From: Thermoleophilia bacterium
Lineage (GTDB): Bacteria; Actinomycetota; Thermoleophilia; RBG-16-64-13
Direction of reading: 5' to 3'
Assembly: GCA_027493445.1 (NCBI GenBank)
Contig: JAOSKU010000001.1
Coordinates: 1,166,501-1,230,500, forward strand
Length of the DNA: 64,000 bases
In this document: one piece after another, positions 53,167 through 60,924 of the stretch
Numbering within the stretch: position 1 is the first letter of the stretch
Layout: each line of letters opens with the position of its first letter
Position numbers and translations under genes: made by a program
The notes under the pieces: generated by a model
The model's database searches: none
What the model saw: the letters and a program-made list of their open reading frames with translations, nothing else
Told to the model about the DNA's origin: nothing

Positions 53167-54500
53167 CTCTTCAGGACCACGGAGAGGGCAACGCCACGCT
53201 GCGCGGCACCTCGACGACCGGGCTTCTCGGCGCCACCCTTGGCTTCTTCGTGGGGTTCGCGGCCGTTGCCCTCTTCGGCCCGACAGCCCATCGCTTCAAG
53301 GAGGTCATGGATCTCAGCCCGGCCATGGTGGGGCTGCTGGTGGCCGCACCCTCCCTGTCGGGCTCGCTCTTGCGCATCCCTTTCTCGGCCTGGGTCGACA
53401 CGACCGGGGGCCGCAAGCCCTTCCTGGTGCTGCTCGGACTCGCCGCCCTGGGTATGAGCGGGCTCTTCGCCGTGATCCATCTCCTCTACCCCGATCGGTT
53501 GAACGCAGGTCTCTATCCCCTGCTTCTGGCCCTAGGCGTGCTGGCCGGCTGCGGTATCGCCGTCTTCTCGGTGGGCATCAGCCAGGTGTCATACTGGTTC
53601 CCGCAGAGCCGGCAGGGCTGGGCGCTGGGGACCTATGCCGGCACGGGCAACCTGGCCCCGGGCGTCTTCTCGATGCTGCTGCCCCTGACCCTGGGCGGCT
53701 GGGGTCTCGGCACCACCTATCTGGTGTGGCTGGTCTTCTTGCTGGCCGGCTTCGGGCTCTACTACCTGCTAGGCCGCAACGCCTGGTATTTCCAGCTGCG
53801 TGACCGAGGGCTCGCACCCGACCAGGCGCGCGCGGCCGCCGGCGATCTGGGCCAGGAGCTCTTCCCGGCCGGTAGCCTCCTGCAGAGCCTGGCCGTCTCG
53901 GCCCGCGTGTGGAAGACCTGGGCTCTGGTGGCGCTCTACTTCACCACCTTCGGCGGCTTCATTGCCCTGACCGCCTGGTTCCCCACCTACTGGCGCTCGT
54001 ATCTGGGAGCGGGGACCGTGGCGGCTGGGGGGCTCACCGCCCTCTTCTCCCTGCTCACCTCGGTCATCCGCGTGCTCGGGGGATCGCTCTCCGACCGCCT
54101 CGGTGGGGAGCGGACGGCCGTCCTGGCCCTGGGCACGACGGCCCTTGGAGCCGCCCTCCTAACCGTGTCGTCCGGCTATGCCCTTTCGGTAGCGGGAGTG
54201 GTGGTCATGGCCCTGGGCATGGGCGTGAACAACGCGGCGGTCTTCAAACTGGTGCCCCAAGAGGTCCCCCAAGCGGTGGGCGGGGCGGCCGGCTGGGTGG
54301 GTGGACTCGGCGCCTTCGGGGGCTTCGCCGTCCCTCCGCTGATGGGCCTGTTCGTCGGCGCTCAAGGGCATACCGGCTACGCCCGCGGCTTCGTGATCGT
54401 GGTCATTCTCGCCGCCGTGTCACTCATCGTGGCCCTCACGCTGCGGCGCGATCGGGAGCCAAGCCGGACCGCGCGCCGCCTGGAGAAGACCGTCCACTGA
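53163..54500 (+). CDS. narK1: Nitrate/nitrite transporter, NarK1 type (MFS)
   Basis: A 445-aa, 12-helix major facilitator of the nitrate/nitrite porter family. Start is a GTG overlapping the narI stop (GTGA). FRIPFSAW-type sequence is seen as SLLRIPFSAWVDTTGGRKPF, the NNP signature region GIAVFSVGISQVSYWFPQSR, GWALGTYAGTGNLAPGVFS, and a second signature VMALGMGVNNAAVFKLVPQE. NarK1-type carriers usually act as proton-nitrate symporters; with the second carrier downstream the cell would couple uptake and nitrite export. The number is by gene order. Confidence 0.9.
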   Translation: MTLQDHGEGNATLRGTSTTGLLGATLGFFVGFAAVALFGPTAHRFKEVMDLSPAMVGLLVAAPSLSGSLLRIPFSAWVDTTGGRKPFLVLLGLAALGMSGLFAVIHLLYPDRLNAGLYPLLLALGVLAGCGIAVFSVGISQVSYWFPQSRQGWALGTYAGTGNLAPGVFSMLLPLTLGGWGLGTTYLVWLVFLLAGFGLYYLLGRNAWYFQLRDRGLAPDQARAAAGDLGQELFPAGSLLQSLAVSARVWKTWALVALYFTTFGGFIALTAWFPTYWRSYLGAGTVAAGGLTALFSLLTSVIRVLGGSLSDRLGGERTAVLALGTTALGAALLTVSSGYALSVAGVVVMALGMGVNNAAVFKLVPQEVPQAVGGAAGWVGGLGAFGGFAVPPLMGLFVGAQGHTGYARGFVIVVILAAVSLIVALTLRRDREPSRTARRLEKTVH

Positions 54501-54573
54501 TCCATCGACGCATCGTGCCCTGGCAGCACCCAGGCACGCCACGACCACCCCCGGGACGAGGAGAGGGAGCGAC

Positions 54574-55934
54574 ATGACCGACATCAAGGACACGCTGGCT
54601 ATGGCCCCCCCGCGCAGCCGCACGTGGCTCGACGCCTGGACGCCGGAGGACACCGCCTTCTGGGAGAGGGAGGGGTCCGCCGCCGCCTGGCGCACCCTCG
54701 TCATCACCACCGCGAGCCTGGTGCTGGCCTTCGCCACCTGGTTCATGGTGAGCGCCCTGGTCGTGCGCCTGCCCGGCATCGGCTTCCAGCTGACCACGAC
54801 CCAGGCCTTCTGGCTGGCGGCCATGCCCGGGCTTGCGGCCGGCACGCTCCGCATCGTGCACACCTTCCTGGTGCCCATGTACGGCACCAGGCACGTGGTG
54901 AGCATCTCCACCCTCCTCCTGCTCGTCCCCTGCGTGGGCTGGGCTCTGGCGGTTCAGAACACCGCAACCCCGTACTGGGTGCTCATGGTCCTCGGGCTCG
55001 CCGCCGGCTTCGGAGGAGGCAACTTCTCCTCCTTCATGCCCAGCACCAGCCTCTTCTTCCCCAAGCGCATGCAGGGGACGGCCCTCGGCATCCAGGCAGG
55101 CATCGGGAACCTGGGCGTGAGCCTCACCCAGTTCGTCACCCCCTGGATCGTGGGCTTCGCCCTGCTGGGCGCCCTGGGCACTTCGCAGACCTTCACCAAA
55201 GGCGAGAGCGCCAGCCGGATGTGGCTGCAGAACGCTGCGTACTGGTACATCCCGCTCATCGTGGTCTTCGCCGTCGTCGGCTGGCTCTCGCTGCGCAGCG
55301 TGCCCGTGCGCGCCAACGTGCGCCAGCAGATGGACATCTTCAGGGACAAGCACACCTGGGTGATGACCTCGCTCTACATCATGACCTTCGGCTCATTCTC
55401 CGGCTTCGCCGCCGCCTTCCCGCTGCTGATCAAGGAGGTCTACGGCGGCTTCCCTGACGCGCCCGACCCGCTGAAGTACGCCTTCGTGGGGCCGCTGATC
55501 GGGTCGCTGGCCCGGGTGGCCTTCGGGCCGGTGGCGGACAGGCTGGGCGGAGGCATCCTGACCATGGTGAGCGGTCTGGGGCTGCTTGGGGGAGCCGTGG
55601 GCGTGACCTTCTTCACCACTCCCGAGAGCACCGCCCAGTTCCCCTACTTCCTGGCGTTCATGCTGGCGGTGTTCTTCTTCTCCGGCATGGGCAACGCCTC
55701 CACCTTCCGGCAGATGCCCCTGTGCTTCCCTCCGCGGCAGGCGGGGGGGTCATCGGGTGGACGGCAGCGGTGGCGGCGTACGGCCCCTTCTTCTTCTCGG
55801 TGCTGCTGGGCTTGGCCATCGCCCGCACCGGCACGCCGAACGCGTTCTTCTACGGGGCGGCCGTCTTCTACGTGCTGAACCTCGCCTTGAACTGGTGGTA
55901 CTACACCAAACCCGGAGCGGAGAAACCTTGCTGA
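54574..55934 (+). CDS. narK2: Nitrate/nitrite transporter, NarK2 type (MFS), one frame break
   Basis: Second NNP-family carrier, only moderately similar to the first. GFGGGNFSSFMPSTSLFFPK and RMQGTALGIQAGIGNLGVSL form the nitrate signature, and FFSGMGNASTFRQMPLCFPP is the second. A long N-terminal extension precedes helix I. Frame changes at a run of seven G near 55745. The other frame continues VIGWTAAVAAYGPFFFSVLL and NWWYYTKPGAEKPC to a stop at 55934, a normal C terminus. NarK2-type carriers generally act as nitrate/nitrite antiporters. It ends the operon. Confidence 0.88.
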
Positions 55935-56009
55935 TGGGCGGGCACCCGGCGTCCGTGGGCAGGCCGCCCCTTCAGATTCCTTGCGTAGCCACTGGGGACA
56001 CCTCCTTGG

Positions 56010-56063
56010 CTCCCCGATACGATACCACCCAGCACCCGACGCGTACCCCATGGCGCGAATCTT
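56010..56063 (-). repeat. TA leader repeat, copy 2, at the left edge of cluster B
   Basis: Matches the leader at 12886-12936. On the minus strand it lies directly after an attC right box and contains GGTGGTATCGTA. An AAGGAGGTG ribosome site follows, and a GTG frame that stops after five codons, so the gene it served is lost. Confidence 0.6.
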
Positions 56064-56128
56064 ACAGAACGTCATCGGCATCAGCGGCAAGCGCAGCGCA
56101 GTCCGCCGGACGGATGCCGTTGTTGGGC
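56064..56128 (-). repeat. attC site B0, leftmost in cluster B
   Basis: GTTGGGC (56122-56128) is intact; the opposite box reads ACAGAAC (GTTCTGT on the minus strand). Arms CGGCATC and GATGCCG pair. Closely related to the site at 57970. Confidence 0.75.
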
Positions 56129-56136
56129 ACCCCGGC

Positions 56137-56340
56137 CTACGGGCTGACGAGCCTCCCCAGCCTCTGCAGAACGGCCGTCGTAGTGTCTGCGGGGGCCTGG
56201 CAGGCCAACCTCCGCACCGCGTGACCTCCAGTCGAGGCTCTTGGCCTGATCGGAGGAGAAACGCGCCTTGCACGGGCAGCATGTCCGACGCTCGGGTTCC
56301 TCGTGATCCAGACGATGTCACCGCGTTCGGGACTCCACGG
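56137..56340 (-). pseudogene. MazF toxin remnant with deletion and frame changes
   Basis: The minus strand shows SPERGDIVWITRNPSVGHAA (MazF N terminus). After an internal deletion it continues DQAKSLDWRSRGAE and, in another frame, APADTTTAVLQRLGRLVSP. The central barrel with most catalytic residues is missing. The intact mazE lies upstream. Confidence 0.78.
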
Positions 56341-56344
56341 CAGC

Positions 56345-56587
56345 CTACCAGGCCTCCGAACCCTGAGCAGGCCCGGAGTCGACCTCGCCGTACAGGTTGG
56401 ACTCCGTGACTCCGTCGAGCAACTCCTCCAGGCTGGGCGACCACGTAGACGACGGCTCCACCAGGAGACCTCCCTTCACATGGCGCATCTCGACCGGAGT
56501 ATTGTCCTTCAGACCGACTTCCTCGGCGAACGTCTTGGGGATCCTGACGGCGAGGCTGTGACCCCATCGCTGGACTTTCGTCTTCAC
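56345..56587 (-). CDS. mazE: MazE-type antitoxin
   Basis: The 80-aa protein MKTKVQRWGHSLAVRIPKTF, then AEEVGLKDNTPVEMRHVKGG, is an AbrB-fold MazE antitoxin. The conserved C-terminal toxin-binding tail (SLEELLDGVTESNLYGEVDS, GPAQGSEAW) is present. It is complete, although the MazF after it is destroyed. It probably still binds its own promoter and might neutralise a related MazF elsewhere. Confidence 0.88.
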   Translation of the reverse strand: MKTKVQRWGHSLAVRIPKTFAEEVGLKDNTPVEMRHVKGGLLVEPSSTWSPSLEELLDGVTESNLYGEVDSGPAQGSEAW

Positions 56588-56670
56588 GGTAGCCTCCTTG
56601 CGTCGGTATCTACAATGCGTCTACCACACGCGCGGTGCGCCACAAGCGCTAGAACCGTCTCCACGGTGTT

Positions 56671-56760
56671 GCCTAACGTGTTGCGGTTCACCAGCGCGCC
56701 GAGCCTACGAGCGTCAGCCCATATGCGGCTGGGCGCGTCTGCTGGAAGCGCAGGTTAGGC
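56671..56760 (-). repeat. attC site B1
   Basis: GCCTAAC (56671-56677) and GTTAGGC (56754-56760) are exact inverted 7-mers, 90 bases. Its minus-strand start is nine bases behind the stop of the gene at 56770. Confidence 0.93.
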
Positions 56761-56769
56761 CCCGTCGCA

Positions 56770-57426
56770 TCATGGCCGGAACCTATTCTTGGCTTCGAAG
56801 ACGAGATCCGAGTAGAAGCGCTCGGTGACGGTGCAGATTGAGAGAGGATCACGGGATCGTAGCGGGCGACCCTGGTGAGTTGCGGGTGGGTCGCGGAGCG
56901 CGACTGTCACTTGGAAGCCAGCACGGATTGCGCAGGGGACGCGCCGCTCAAGTGCAGTGCCCTGAGCGACGAGCCAGTAGGGCCCAGAGCCGTCCATGAG
57001 TAGTACCGCGTCGTCTGTCGGTGCTTGGCCAACCATTTCCGAAGAAAAGGCCAAAGCCTGCATCGCGTAAGTCAGCGGACTTTCGCCTTCGTGTAGGTCC
57101 GAGTTGCGCTGATCCGCGATGAACTTGAGGAGTTCGTCGTTCTTGCAGAACGACCTCTTCGCTTCACGCCACACAACGAACCCCGCAAGTCGAGCCGCTA
57201 ACTTATCCTTGAAAACGGCGTCACCGATGGCCCTCACGTGGGCGACCGAGGAACTGAAGGCTTCAGCGAACGCCAGCGGGTCGTTTGTACCCAGCGGGTC
57301 GATTTGACTCCGCGAGGAGGAGTGGACAATCTGAATGTTGGACCTGACAGCAGGCGCGGCAAGGGCTCTCAGCCGGTCGATCGCCGTGCGGGCATTCTCG
57401 AGCTTGCTGGTCGCGCCTTCAAACAC
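56770..57426 (-). CDS. Unknown cassette protein
   Basis: A 218-aa soluble protein, helical in the first half (SKLENARTAIDRLRALAAPA) with FIADQRNSDLHEGESPLTYA in the middle. RNSDLH is reminiscent of an R-x4-H HEPN-type motif, but I cannot assign it. The second half is beta-rich. It is bounded by attC B1 (3') and B2 (5'), a single-gene cassette. Confidence 0.6.
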   Translation of the reverse strand: MFEGATSKLENARTAIDRLRALAAPAVRSNIQIVHSSSRSQIDPLGTNDPLAFAEAFSSSVAHVRAIGDAVFKDKLAARLAGFVVWREAKRSFCKNDELLKFIADQRNSDLHEGESPLTYAMQALAFSSEMVGQAPTDDAVLLMDGSGPYWLVAQGTALERRVPCAIRAGFQVTVALRDPPATHQGRPLRSRDPLSICTVTERFYSDLVFEAKNRFRP

Positions 57427-57453
57427 CGTTCTCCTCCAGTCGGGCGTTCATGG

Positions 57454-57513
57454 GCCCAACGCCCGGCACATGAGCTGGGCGCAAAGCGCATCTGCTCAAT
57501 GTGCCTGGTAGCC
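57454..57513 (-). repeat. attC site B2, one box mutated
   Basis: GCCCAAC (57454-57460) is intact; the partner is GGTAGCC instead of GTTAGCC (57507-57513). Arms GGCACAT/ATGTGCC pair. 60 bases. The change hits the crossover box and may block recombination. Confidence 0.8.
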
Positions 57514-57609
57514 CTCGTCACGATCGGCCGCCCCGAGCAGGGCAGCACACTCGATGGCGTCGCAGGCCTCGACGATGTCGTTCAGGTAGGCGCGTTCGTC
57601 ACGCTGCAT
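57496..57609 (-). pseudogene. HepT remnant with internal deletion
   Basis: A 37-aa frame joins the HepT start MQRDERAYLNDIVEACDAIE directly to ECAALL, the C-terminal part (compare RRECAALIDELG in the HepT at 58734). About 70 residues with the catalytic R-x4-6-H are deleted. It overlaps MntA by 11 bases and runs into attC B2. Confidence 0.78.
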
Positions 57610-57899
57610 AGAGGAGTTGCTTCTCGCGCTCGATGGCCCGGAGAATGTAGGGGTTCTTCACGGCGCCCACCATCACGAGGTCGACCTCTCCAAGCAGGCA
57701 CCTCAGCTCCTCGAGGAGATCGAAGTAGGCATCGACCAGCGCATACGATTCAACGGGCTCGAACTCCACGAGCAGGTCGATGTCACTCCTACCGGCGACG
57801 AAGTCATCTCGAAGAGCGGAGCCGAAAGCCTCGAGGCGCAAGACGGCGCGCGCAGGCAGCGGCGATCTTCGTACGTTTGCTTTTCAGCAGTTCGTGCAT
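57599..57899 (-). CDS. MntA-type nucleotidyltransferase antitoxin (N-terminal frame break)
   Basis: The core LRLEAFGSALRDDFVAGRSD, IDLLVEFEP carries the GS and D-x-D motifs of minimal nucleotidyltransferases. It ends VKNPYILRAIEREKQLLYAA. The expected N terminus (MHELLKSKRTKIAAACAR) is in another frame, joined near 57848 at GCGCGCGCC, so the true start is about 57899. The HepT partner is deleted. Without the upstream frame, initiation at 57841 would give 80 aa. Confidence 0.82.
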
Positions 57900-57969
57900 C
57901 ACAGAGCTCCTCATACTCATCGCAGCGCCGACGAGTCGATTGCGCCATGACGAGCGCCACGGTGAGCAG

Positions 57970-58032
57970 GGCTAACGTCAACGGCATCAGCGGCAGCGCG
58001 AAGCGCTGGCCGTCTGGATGCCGTTGTTATCC
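57970..58032 (-). repeat. attC site B3
   Basis: GGCTAAC (57970-57976) and GTTATCC (58026-58032), 63 bases, arms CGGCATC/GATGCCG, tip GCGCGAAGCGC. The stop codon of the parE gene lies inside the minus-strand GGATAAC box. Confidence 0.92.
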
Positions 58033-58335
58033 GCTGACCCCGTTCTCCGGTGGATCGACCAGCTGCGCTCCGTGCCACACCGCGACGATCCACACCGCGT
58101 CGACCCTGACTTGATAGAAGAATCGATAGGGAGCCACGATAACCTCGCGGAATGGTAGGGCGGGATACTCCGGCACGGCGCGGCCGGACTCGGGAAACGG
58201 GCCCAGCCTCGAGAGCGTGTGCAATGCCTTCTCCTTGAAGGCATTTGCCGCAGAGGGGCTGTCCGCTCCAATGTGGGCGATGACAGCGAGGAACTCGGCA
58301 TCTGCCGTCGGCGTGAACCGGACCGGCAGGGTCAC
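58027..58335 (-). CDS. ParE/RelE-type toxin
   Basis: The 102-aa protein shows VRFTPTADAEFLAVIAHIGA, FKEKALHTLSRLGPFPESGR and FREVIVAPYRFFYQVRVDAV, WIVAVWHGAQL, the ParE pattern. ParE toxins block DNA gyrase or cleave mRNA, depending on the member. It overlaps its Phd-type antitoxin by four bases (ATGA). It is complete. Confidence 0.9.
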   Translation of the reverse strand: MTLPVRFTPTADAEFLAVIAHIGADSPSAANAFKEKALHTLSRLGPFPESGRAVPEYPALPFREVIVAPYRFFYQVRVDAVWIVAVWHGAQLVDPPENGVSG

Positions 58336-58607
58336 ATCTGGCCCAGAAGGTCGTCTGCGTCAGCCATCACCGCATCCAGGTCGCGACCGACTCCAGCTTC
58401 GATTTCTGCCGCACCGCGGGCAAGGAGTCGGAGGATCTCGTGCTGACGTTGCGTGCGCTCATAGGTCTGGGCGTCCACCATGACGGCAGCCGGTCGCCCC
58501 CGCTGGGTGATGAACACCGGCTCCCCCGAGAGCGCCGCCCGTTTGATGACGCCCGCTGCATCCTGACGCAAGTCCGAGATGGGAATGATGGTGGGGAATC
58601 CGCTCAT
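58332..58607 (-). CDS. Phd/YefM-type antitoxin
   Basis: The 91-aa protein has IIPISDLRQDAAGVIKRAAL and SGEPVFITQRGRPAAVMVDA, the Phd/YefM fold, then a long helical tail for toxin binding. An AGGAGGTAC ribosome site precedes the start and the minus-strand GGTGGTATCATA lies about 25 bases upstream. With ParE it forms an intact TA cassette. Confidence 0.92.
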   Translation of the reverse strand: MSGFPTIIPISDLRQDAAGVIKRAALSGEPVFITQRGRPAAVMVDAQTYERTQRQHEILRLLARGAAEIEAGVGRDLDAVMADADDLLGQM

Positions 58608-58675
58608 CTATGGTACCTCCTAGAGTACCGCCTATGATACCACCGACGGGGGCTGATGGGCGAGGACGGACATGC

Positions 58676-58739
58676 GGATAACGTCGTGGCGCGTAACCAG
58701 CGCGGCACCGCCGCGTCTGGGTTCATGCGCGTGTTAGCC
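58676..58739 (-). repeat. attC site B4
   Basis: GGATAAC (58676-58682) and GTTAGCC (58733-58739), 64 bases, arms GCGCGTAACC/GGTTCATGCGC. The hepT stop lies in the minus-strand GGCTAAC box. Confidence 0.9.
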
Positions 58740-59087
58740 CGCCGTGCCTAGCTCATCGATCAGCGCGGCGCACTCGCGCCGCAGAACGGGCGCGTCGTTC
58801 CTGGCGATGGCCCACACCGTTGCGTCGATGATGGCGGGGTAGTCGGGCACGAGTGGGTTGCGGAACCCGACGATCTTGCGGGCATGCGAGATTCTGGCGG
58901 CCCTAGCCGGGGCGAGCCGCTGCAAGGCGTTCACGGCTTCGCCAATGATCGTGAACTCTCGCTCCACGGCCGACCTCAGGGTCCGAGTGGCTTCATAGGA
59001 GGGCAGATCTACACCGTCAAGCGTGACCGCGATGGCGTCACACGCATCGACCACGTCTGAGAGGTACGCGAGCGCGCTACGCGGCAT
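58734..59087 (-). CDS. HepT-like HEPN protein with the catalytic His replaced by Pro
   Basis: A full-length DUF86/HepT (117 aa from the ATG at 59087): MPRSALAYLSDVVDACDAIA, VEREFTIIGEAVNALQRLAP, then RKIVGFRNPLVPDYPAIIDA. The catalytic motif is normally R-N-x-L-V-H-x-Y; here the His position is Pro (RNPLVPDY). The ribonuclease activity should be lost although the fold is complete. It overlaps MntA by 11 bases and ends in attC B4. Confidence 0.88.
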   Translation of the reverse strand: MPRSALAYLSDVVDACDAIAVTLDGVDLPSYEATRTLRSAVEREFTIIGEAVNALQRLAPARAARISHARKIVGFRNPLVPDYPAIIDATVWAIARNDAPVLRRECAALIDELGTAG

Positions 59088-59385
59088 ACAGCAGCCGTTT
59101 TGTCCGCTCGATGTCCTCGGCGATGTAGCGGTTCTTGATCGCACCAACCATCACGAGATCCACTTCCCGGCCGAGCAAGTCGCGGAGTTCGTCAAGCAGG
59201 TCGAAGTAGGCCTCCGCCAATTCGTACGGGTCGCGGGGAGCGAACTGCGCGAGTAGGTCGATGTCGCTCTCCCCGGGCCGGAAGTCGGCCCGGAGCGCAG
59301 AGCCGAAGACATCCAAGCGGACGACTCCGTAGCGAGCGCACAATGCGGCGACGGCGTCGCGATTGTCCTCGAGTACCGAGACCAT
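59077..59385 (-). CDS. MntA-type nucleotidyltransferase antitoxin
   Basis: A complete 102-aa MntA: AALCARYGVVRLDVFGSALR, ADFRPGESDIDLLAQF with GS and D-x-D, and AIKNRYIAEDIERTKRLLYA. It starts behind GGGAGG. Very similar in layout to the MntA genes at 18175 and 57599. Its HepT partner lacks the catalytic His, so the antitoxin may now be needed only for regulation. Confidence 0.9.
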   Translation of the reverse strand: MVSVLEDNRDAVAALCARYGVVRLDVFGSALRADFRPGESDIDLLAQFAPRDPYELAEAYFDLLDELRDLLGREVDLVMVGAIKNRYIAEDIERTKRLLYAA

Positions 59386-59481
59386 GCTGAACCTCCCGGG
59401 GCAATCCTACCCTCGAACCGGGAAAGGCGCCAGACACCCGACCGAGCGAGCGCACAAACGAGGGTCGGGCTGACGCTTCGC

Positions 59482-59557
59482 GCATAACCTGCGCGGGTTG
59501 CGGCTCGAGAACACAACCGTAGACCCCGGGCGCATCAGGTTGATGCGCTTGTTGGGC
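59482..59557 (-). repeat. attC site B5
   Basis: GCATAAC (59482-59488) and GTTGGGC (59551-59557), 76 bases. Minus-strand arms GCGCATCAACC and GGTTATGCGC pair. The vanZ-like frame reads into the site. Confidence 0.82.
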
Positions 59558-60104
59558 GGGATCCAAGTCTCGACCACAACCACCAAACGAGGAAGCCTAC
59601 GATGCCGCCTGTGACATTGAGGATGACGTCATCGACATCGACTGAGCGAATAGATATTCGAGCGACGTGAGCCATGAACTGCGCAACTTCGATTCCGATG
59701 GCGGTGGCCAGGATCACAGGCACAGCCAGCGGTGGGCGTCGCATGGTGGACACAAGCACCGGCAGCATCACGCCGAGGGGCATGAGCAGCAACAGGTTAC
59801 CGGCTATCTGCCGGAACGCCTGGGTCCGCGATGGGCGCTCCATGAGGTGCTGGATGGATGCGAACGGTGCGAGATTCACTGAGTTCCTGAGGAAGGCAGC
59901 GTGATCCCAAACGGCGTCGTCAGCTCGCAACCCAGGATCGACCCTCAAAGGGAAGAGGACAACGTTGACAAGCATCAGCAAATAGACGCCGAAGAGGAGC
60001 TCCGTCAAGACGCGCCTTGCGCGGACTCCAGACTTGAGGCGAAACGCCGCGATACCGACCAGCAGCGGAGTGCCTAGAAGTAGTATTACGTTGCCGGTGA
60101 GCAC
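59535..60104 (-). CDS. VanZ-family membrane protein
   Basis: The protein has about five membrane segments (LTGNVILLLGTPLLVGIAAF, ELLFGVYLLMLVNVVLFPLR, IAGNLLLLMPLGVMLPVLVS, AVPVILATAIGIEVAQF) and the VanZ motif SVDVDDVILNVTGGIVGFLV. VanZ proteins can raise teicoplanin resistance or have unrelated roles. I prefer the GTG at 60104 because an upstream ATG at 60137 lies in attC B6. Its last residues (RPTSAST) are encoded by the attC B5 box. Confidence 0.87.
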   Translation of the reverse strand: MLTGNVILLLGTPLLVGIAAFRLKSGVRARRVLTELLFGVYLLMLVNVVLFPLRVDPGLRADDAVWDHAAFLRNSVNLAPFASIQHLMERPSRTQAFRQIAGNLLLLMPLGVMLPVLVSTMRRPPLAVPVILATAIGIEVAQFMAHVARISIRSVDVDDVILNVTGGIVGFLVWWLWSRLGSRPTSAST

Positions 60105-60118
60105 CAGCCGCCCTCTCC

Positions 60119-60179
60119 GCCTAACGACCCGGCGCATGACCAGCGAGCAACGCGAGTCGAGTCGATGCGCCTGTTAGCC
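60119..60179 (-). repeat. attC site B6
   Basis: GCCTAAC (60119-60125) and GTTAGCC (60173-60179), 61 bases. Arms GGCGCATGACC/GTCGATGCGCC, tip GCGAGCAACGCGAG. Confidence 0.93.
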
Positions 60180-60473
60180 CGATCGGGCCGTGACGTGCAG
60201 TTCCAGCCCGAGCGAGCGTACCACCTTTTGCACCGTGCCGAAATCGGGGTTGCCTTCCGGGGAGAGGGCCTTGTAGAGGCTCTCCCGCCCGAGTCCCGTC
60301 TCGCGGGCGATCTCGGTCATGCCCCTGGCCCGGGCGACGTCACCCAAGGCGGCGGCCAGGACCGCCGGGGCCTCCTCCTCGAGGGCGGCGTCCAAATAGG
60401 TGGCGATGTCCTCGTCGTTCTCGAGGTAACGGGCCGGGTCCCAGGGCCGGGTCTTCGTCTTCTTCTCAGGCAC
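60174..60473 (-). CDS. HigA-like addiction-module antitoxin (COG3636 type)
   Basis: A 99-aa protein starting at GTG (AGGAGATCC ribosome site): DPARYLENDEDIATYLDAAL, then DVARARGMTEIARETGLGRE and SLYKALSPEGNPDFGTVQKV. This is a helix-turn-helix antitoxin of the 'putative addiction module antidote' type. It follows its toxin directly. Its stop lies in attC B6. It is intact, unlike the toxin. Confidence 0.9.
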   Translation of the reverse strand: MPEKKTKTRPWDPARYLENDEDIATYLDAALEEEAPAVLAAALGDVARARGMTEIARETGLGRESLYKALSPEGNPDFGTVQKVVRSLGLELHVTARSG

Positions 60474-60484
60474 GGTGGATCTCC

Positions 60485-60774
60485 TCATAGGCCTCGGGCG
60501 AGTTCCTTGGCCCGCTCGATGTCGCGCTTCTGGGTCGACATGTCGCCGCCCGCAGCAAGACGACGATCGTCTCCCCCTGCTTGGTGAAGTAGATCCGGTA
60601 GCCGGGGCCGTAGAGGATGCGCAGTTCGTAGACACCCTCCCCCACCGGCTTGACATCCCCCGGATTGCCCAGCGAGAGGCGGCGGATGCGGACGAGGATA
60701 CGGAACCTGGCCTCCCGGTCACGGAGCCCCTCGAACCACCACTCGTACTCCTCCGTCTACCGGATCTCGATCAC
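60485..60774 (-). pseudogene. HigB-like addiction-module toxin, stop codon and frameshift
   Basis: From a GTG at 60774 the frame reads VIEIR then TAG (60757-60759) where the family has Lys. It continues TEEYEWWFEGLRDREARFRI, LVRIRRLSLGNPGDVKPVGE and ILYGPGYRIYFTKQGETIVV. A frame change then leads to GGDMSTQKRDIERAKELARG and a normal stop. AAG to TAG is a single base change; the toxin is probably dead. Confidence 0.85.
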
Positions 60775-60844
60775 GTGATAAGTGTATCTCCTAGGATACG
60801 CATGAACAACCACCCCATGCCGCAGAAGATGTGCGGGGGAGTCG

Positions 60845-60924
60845 GGCTAACGTTGCGCATCAGCGGCAGGAAAAAACAAGCGAAGCGCCGCTTTTCGACT
60901 GTCCGGTGCATGCGCGGGTTAGCT
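60845..60924 (-). repeat. attC site B7
   Basis: GGCTAAC (60845-60851) and GTTAGCT (60918-60924), 80 bases. Arms TTGCGCATCAGCGGCAGG and CCGGTGCATGCGCG pair; the tip holds GCGAAGCGCCGC. Confidence 0.9.
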
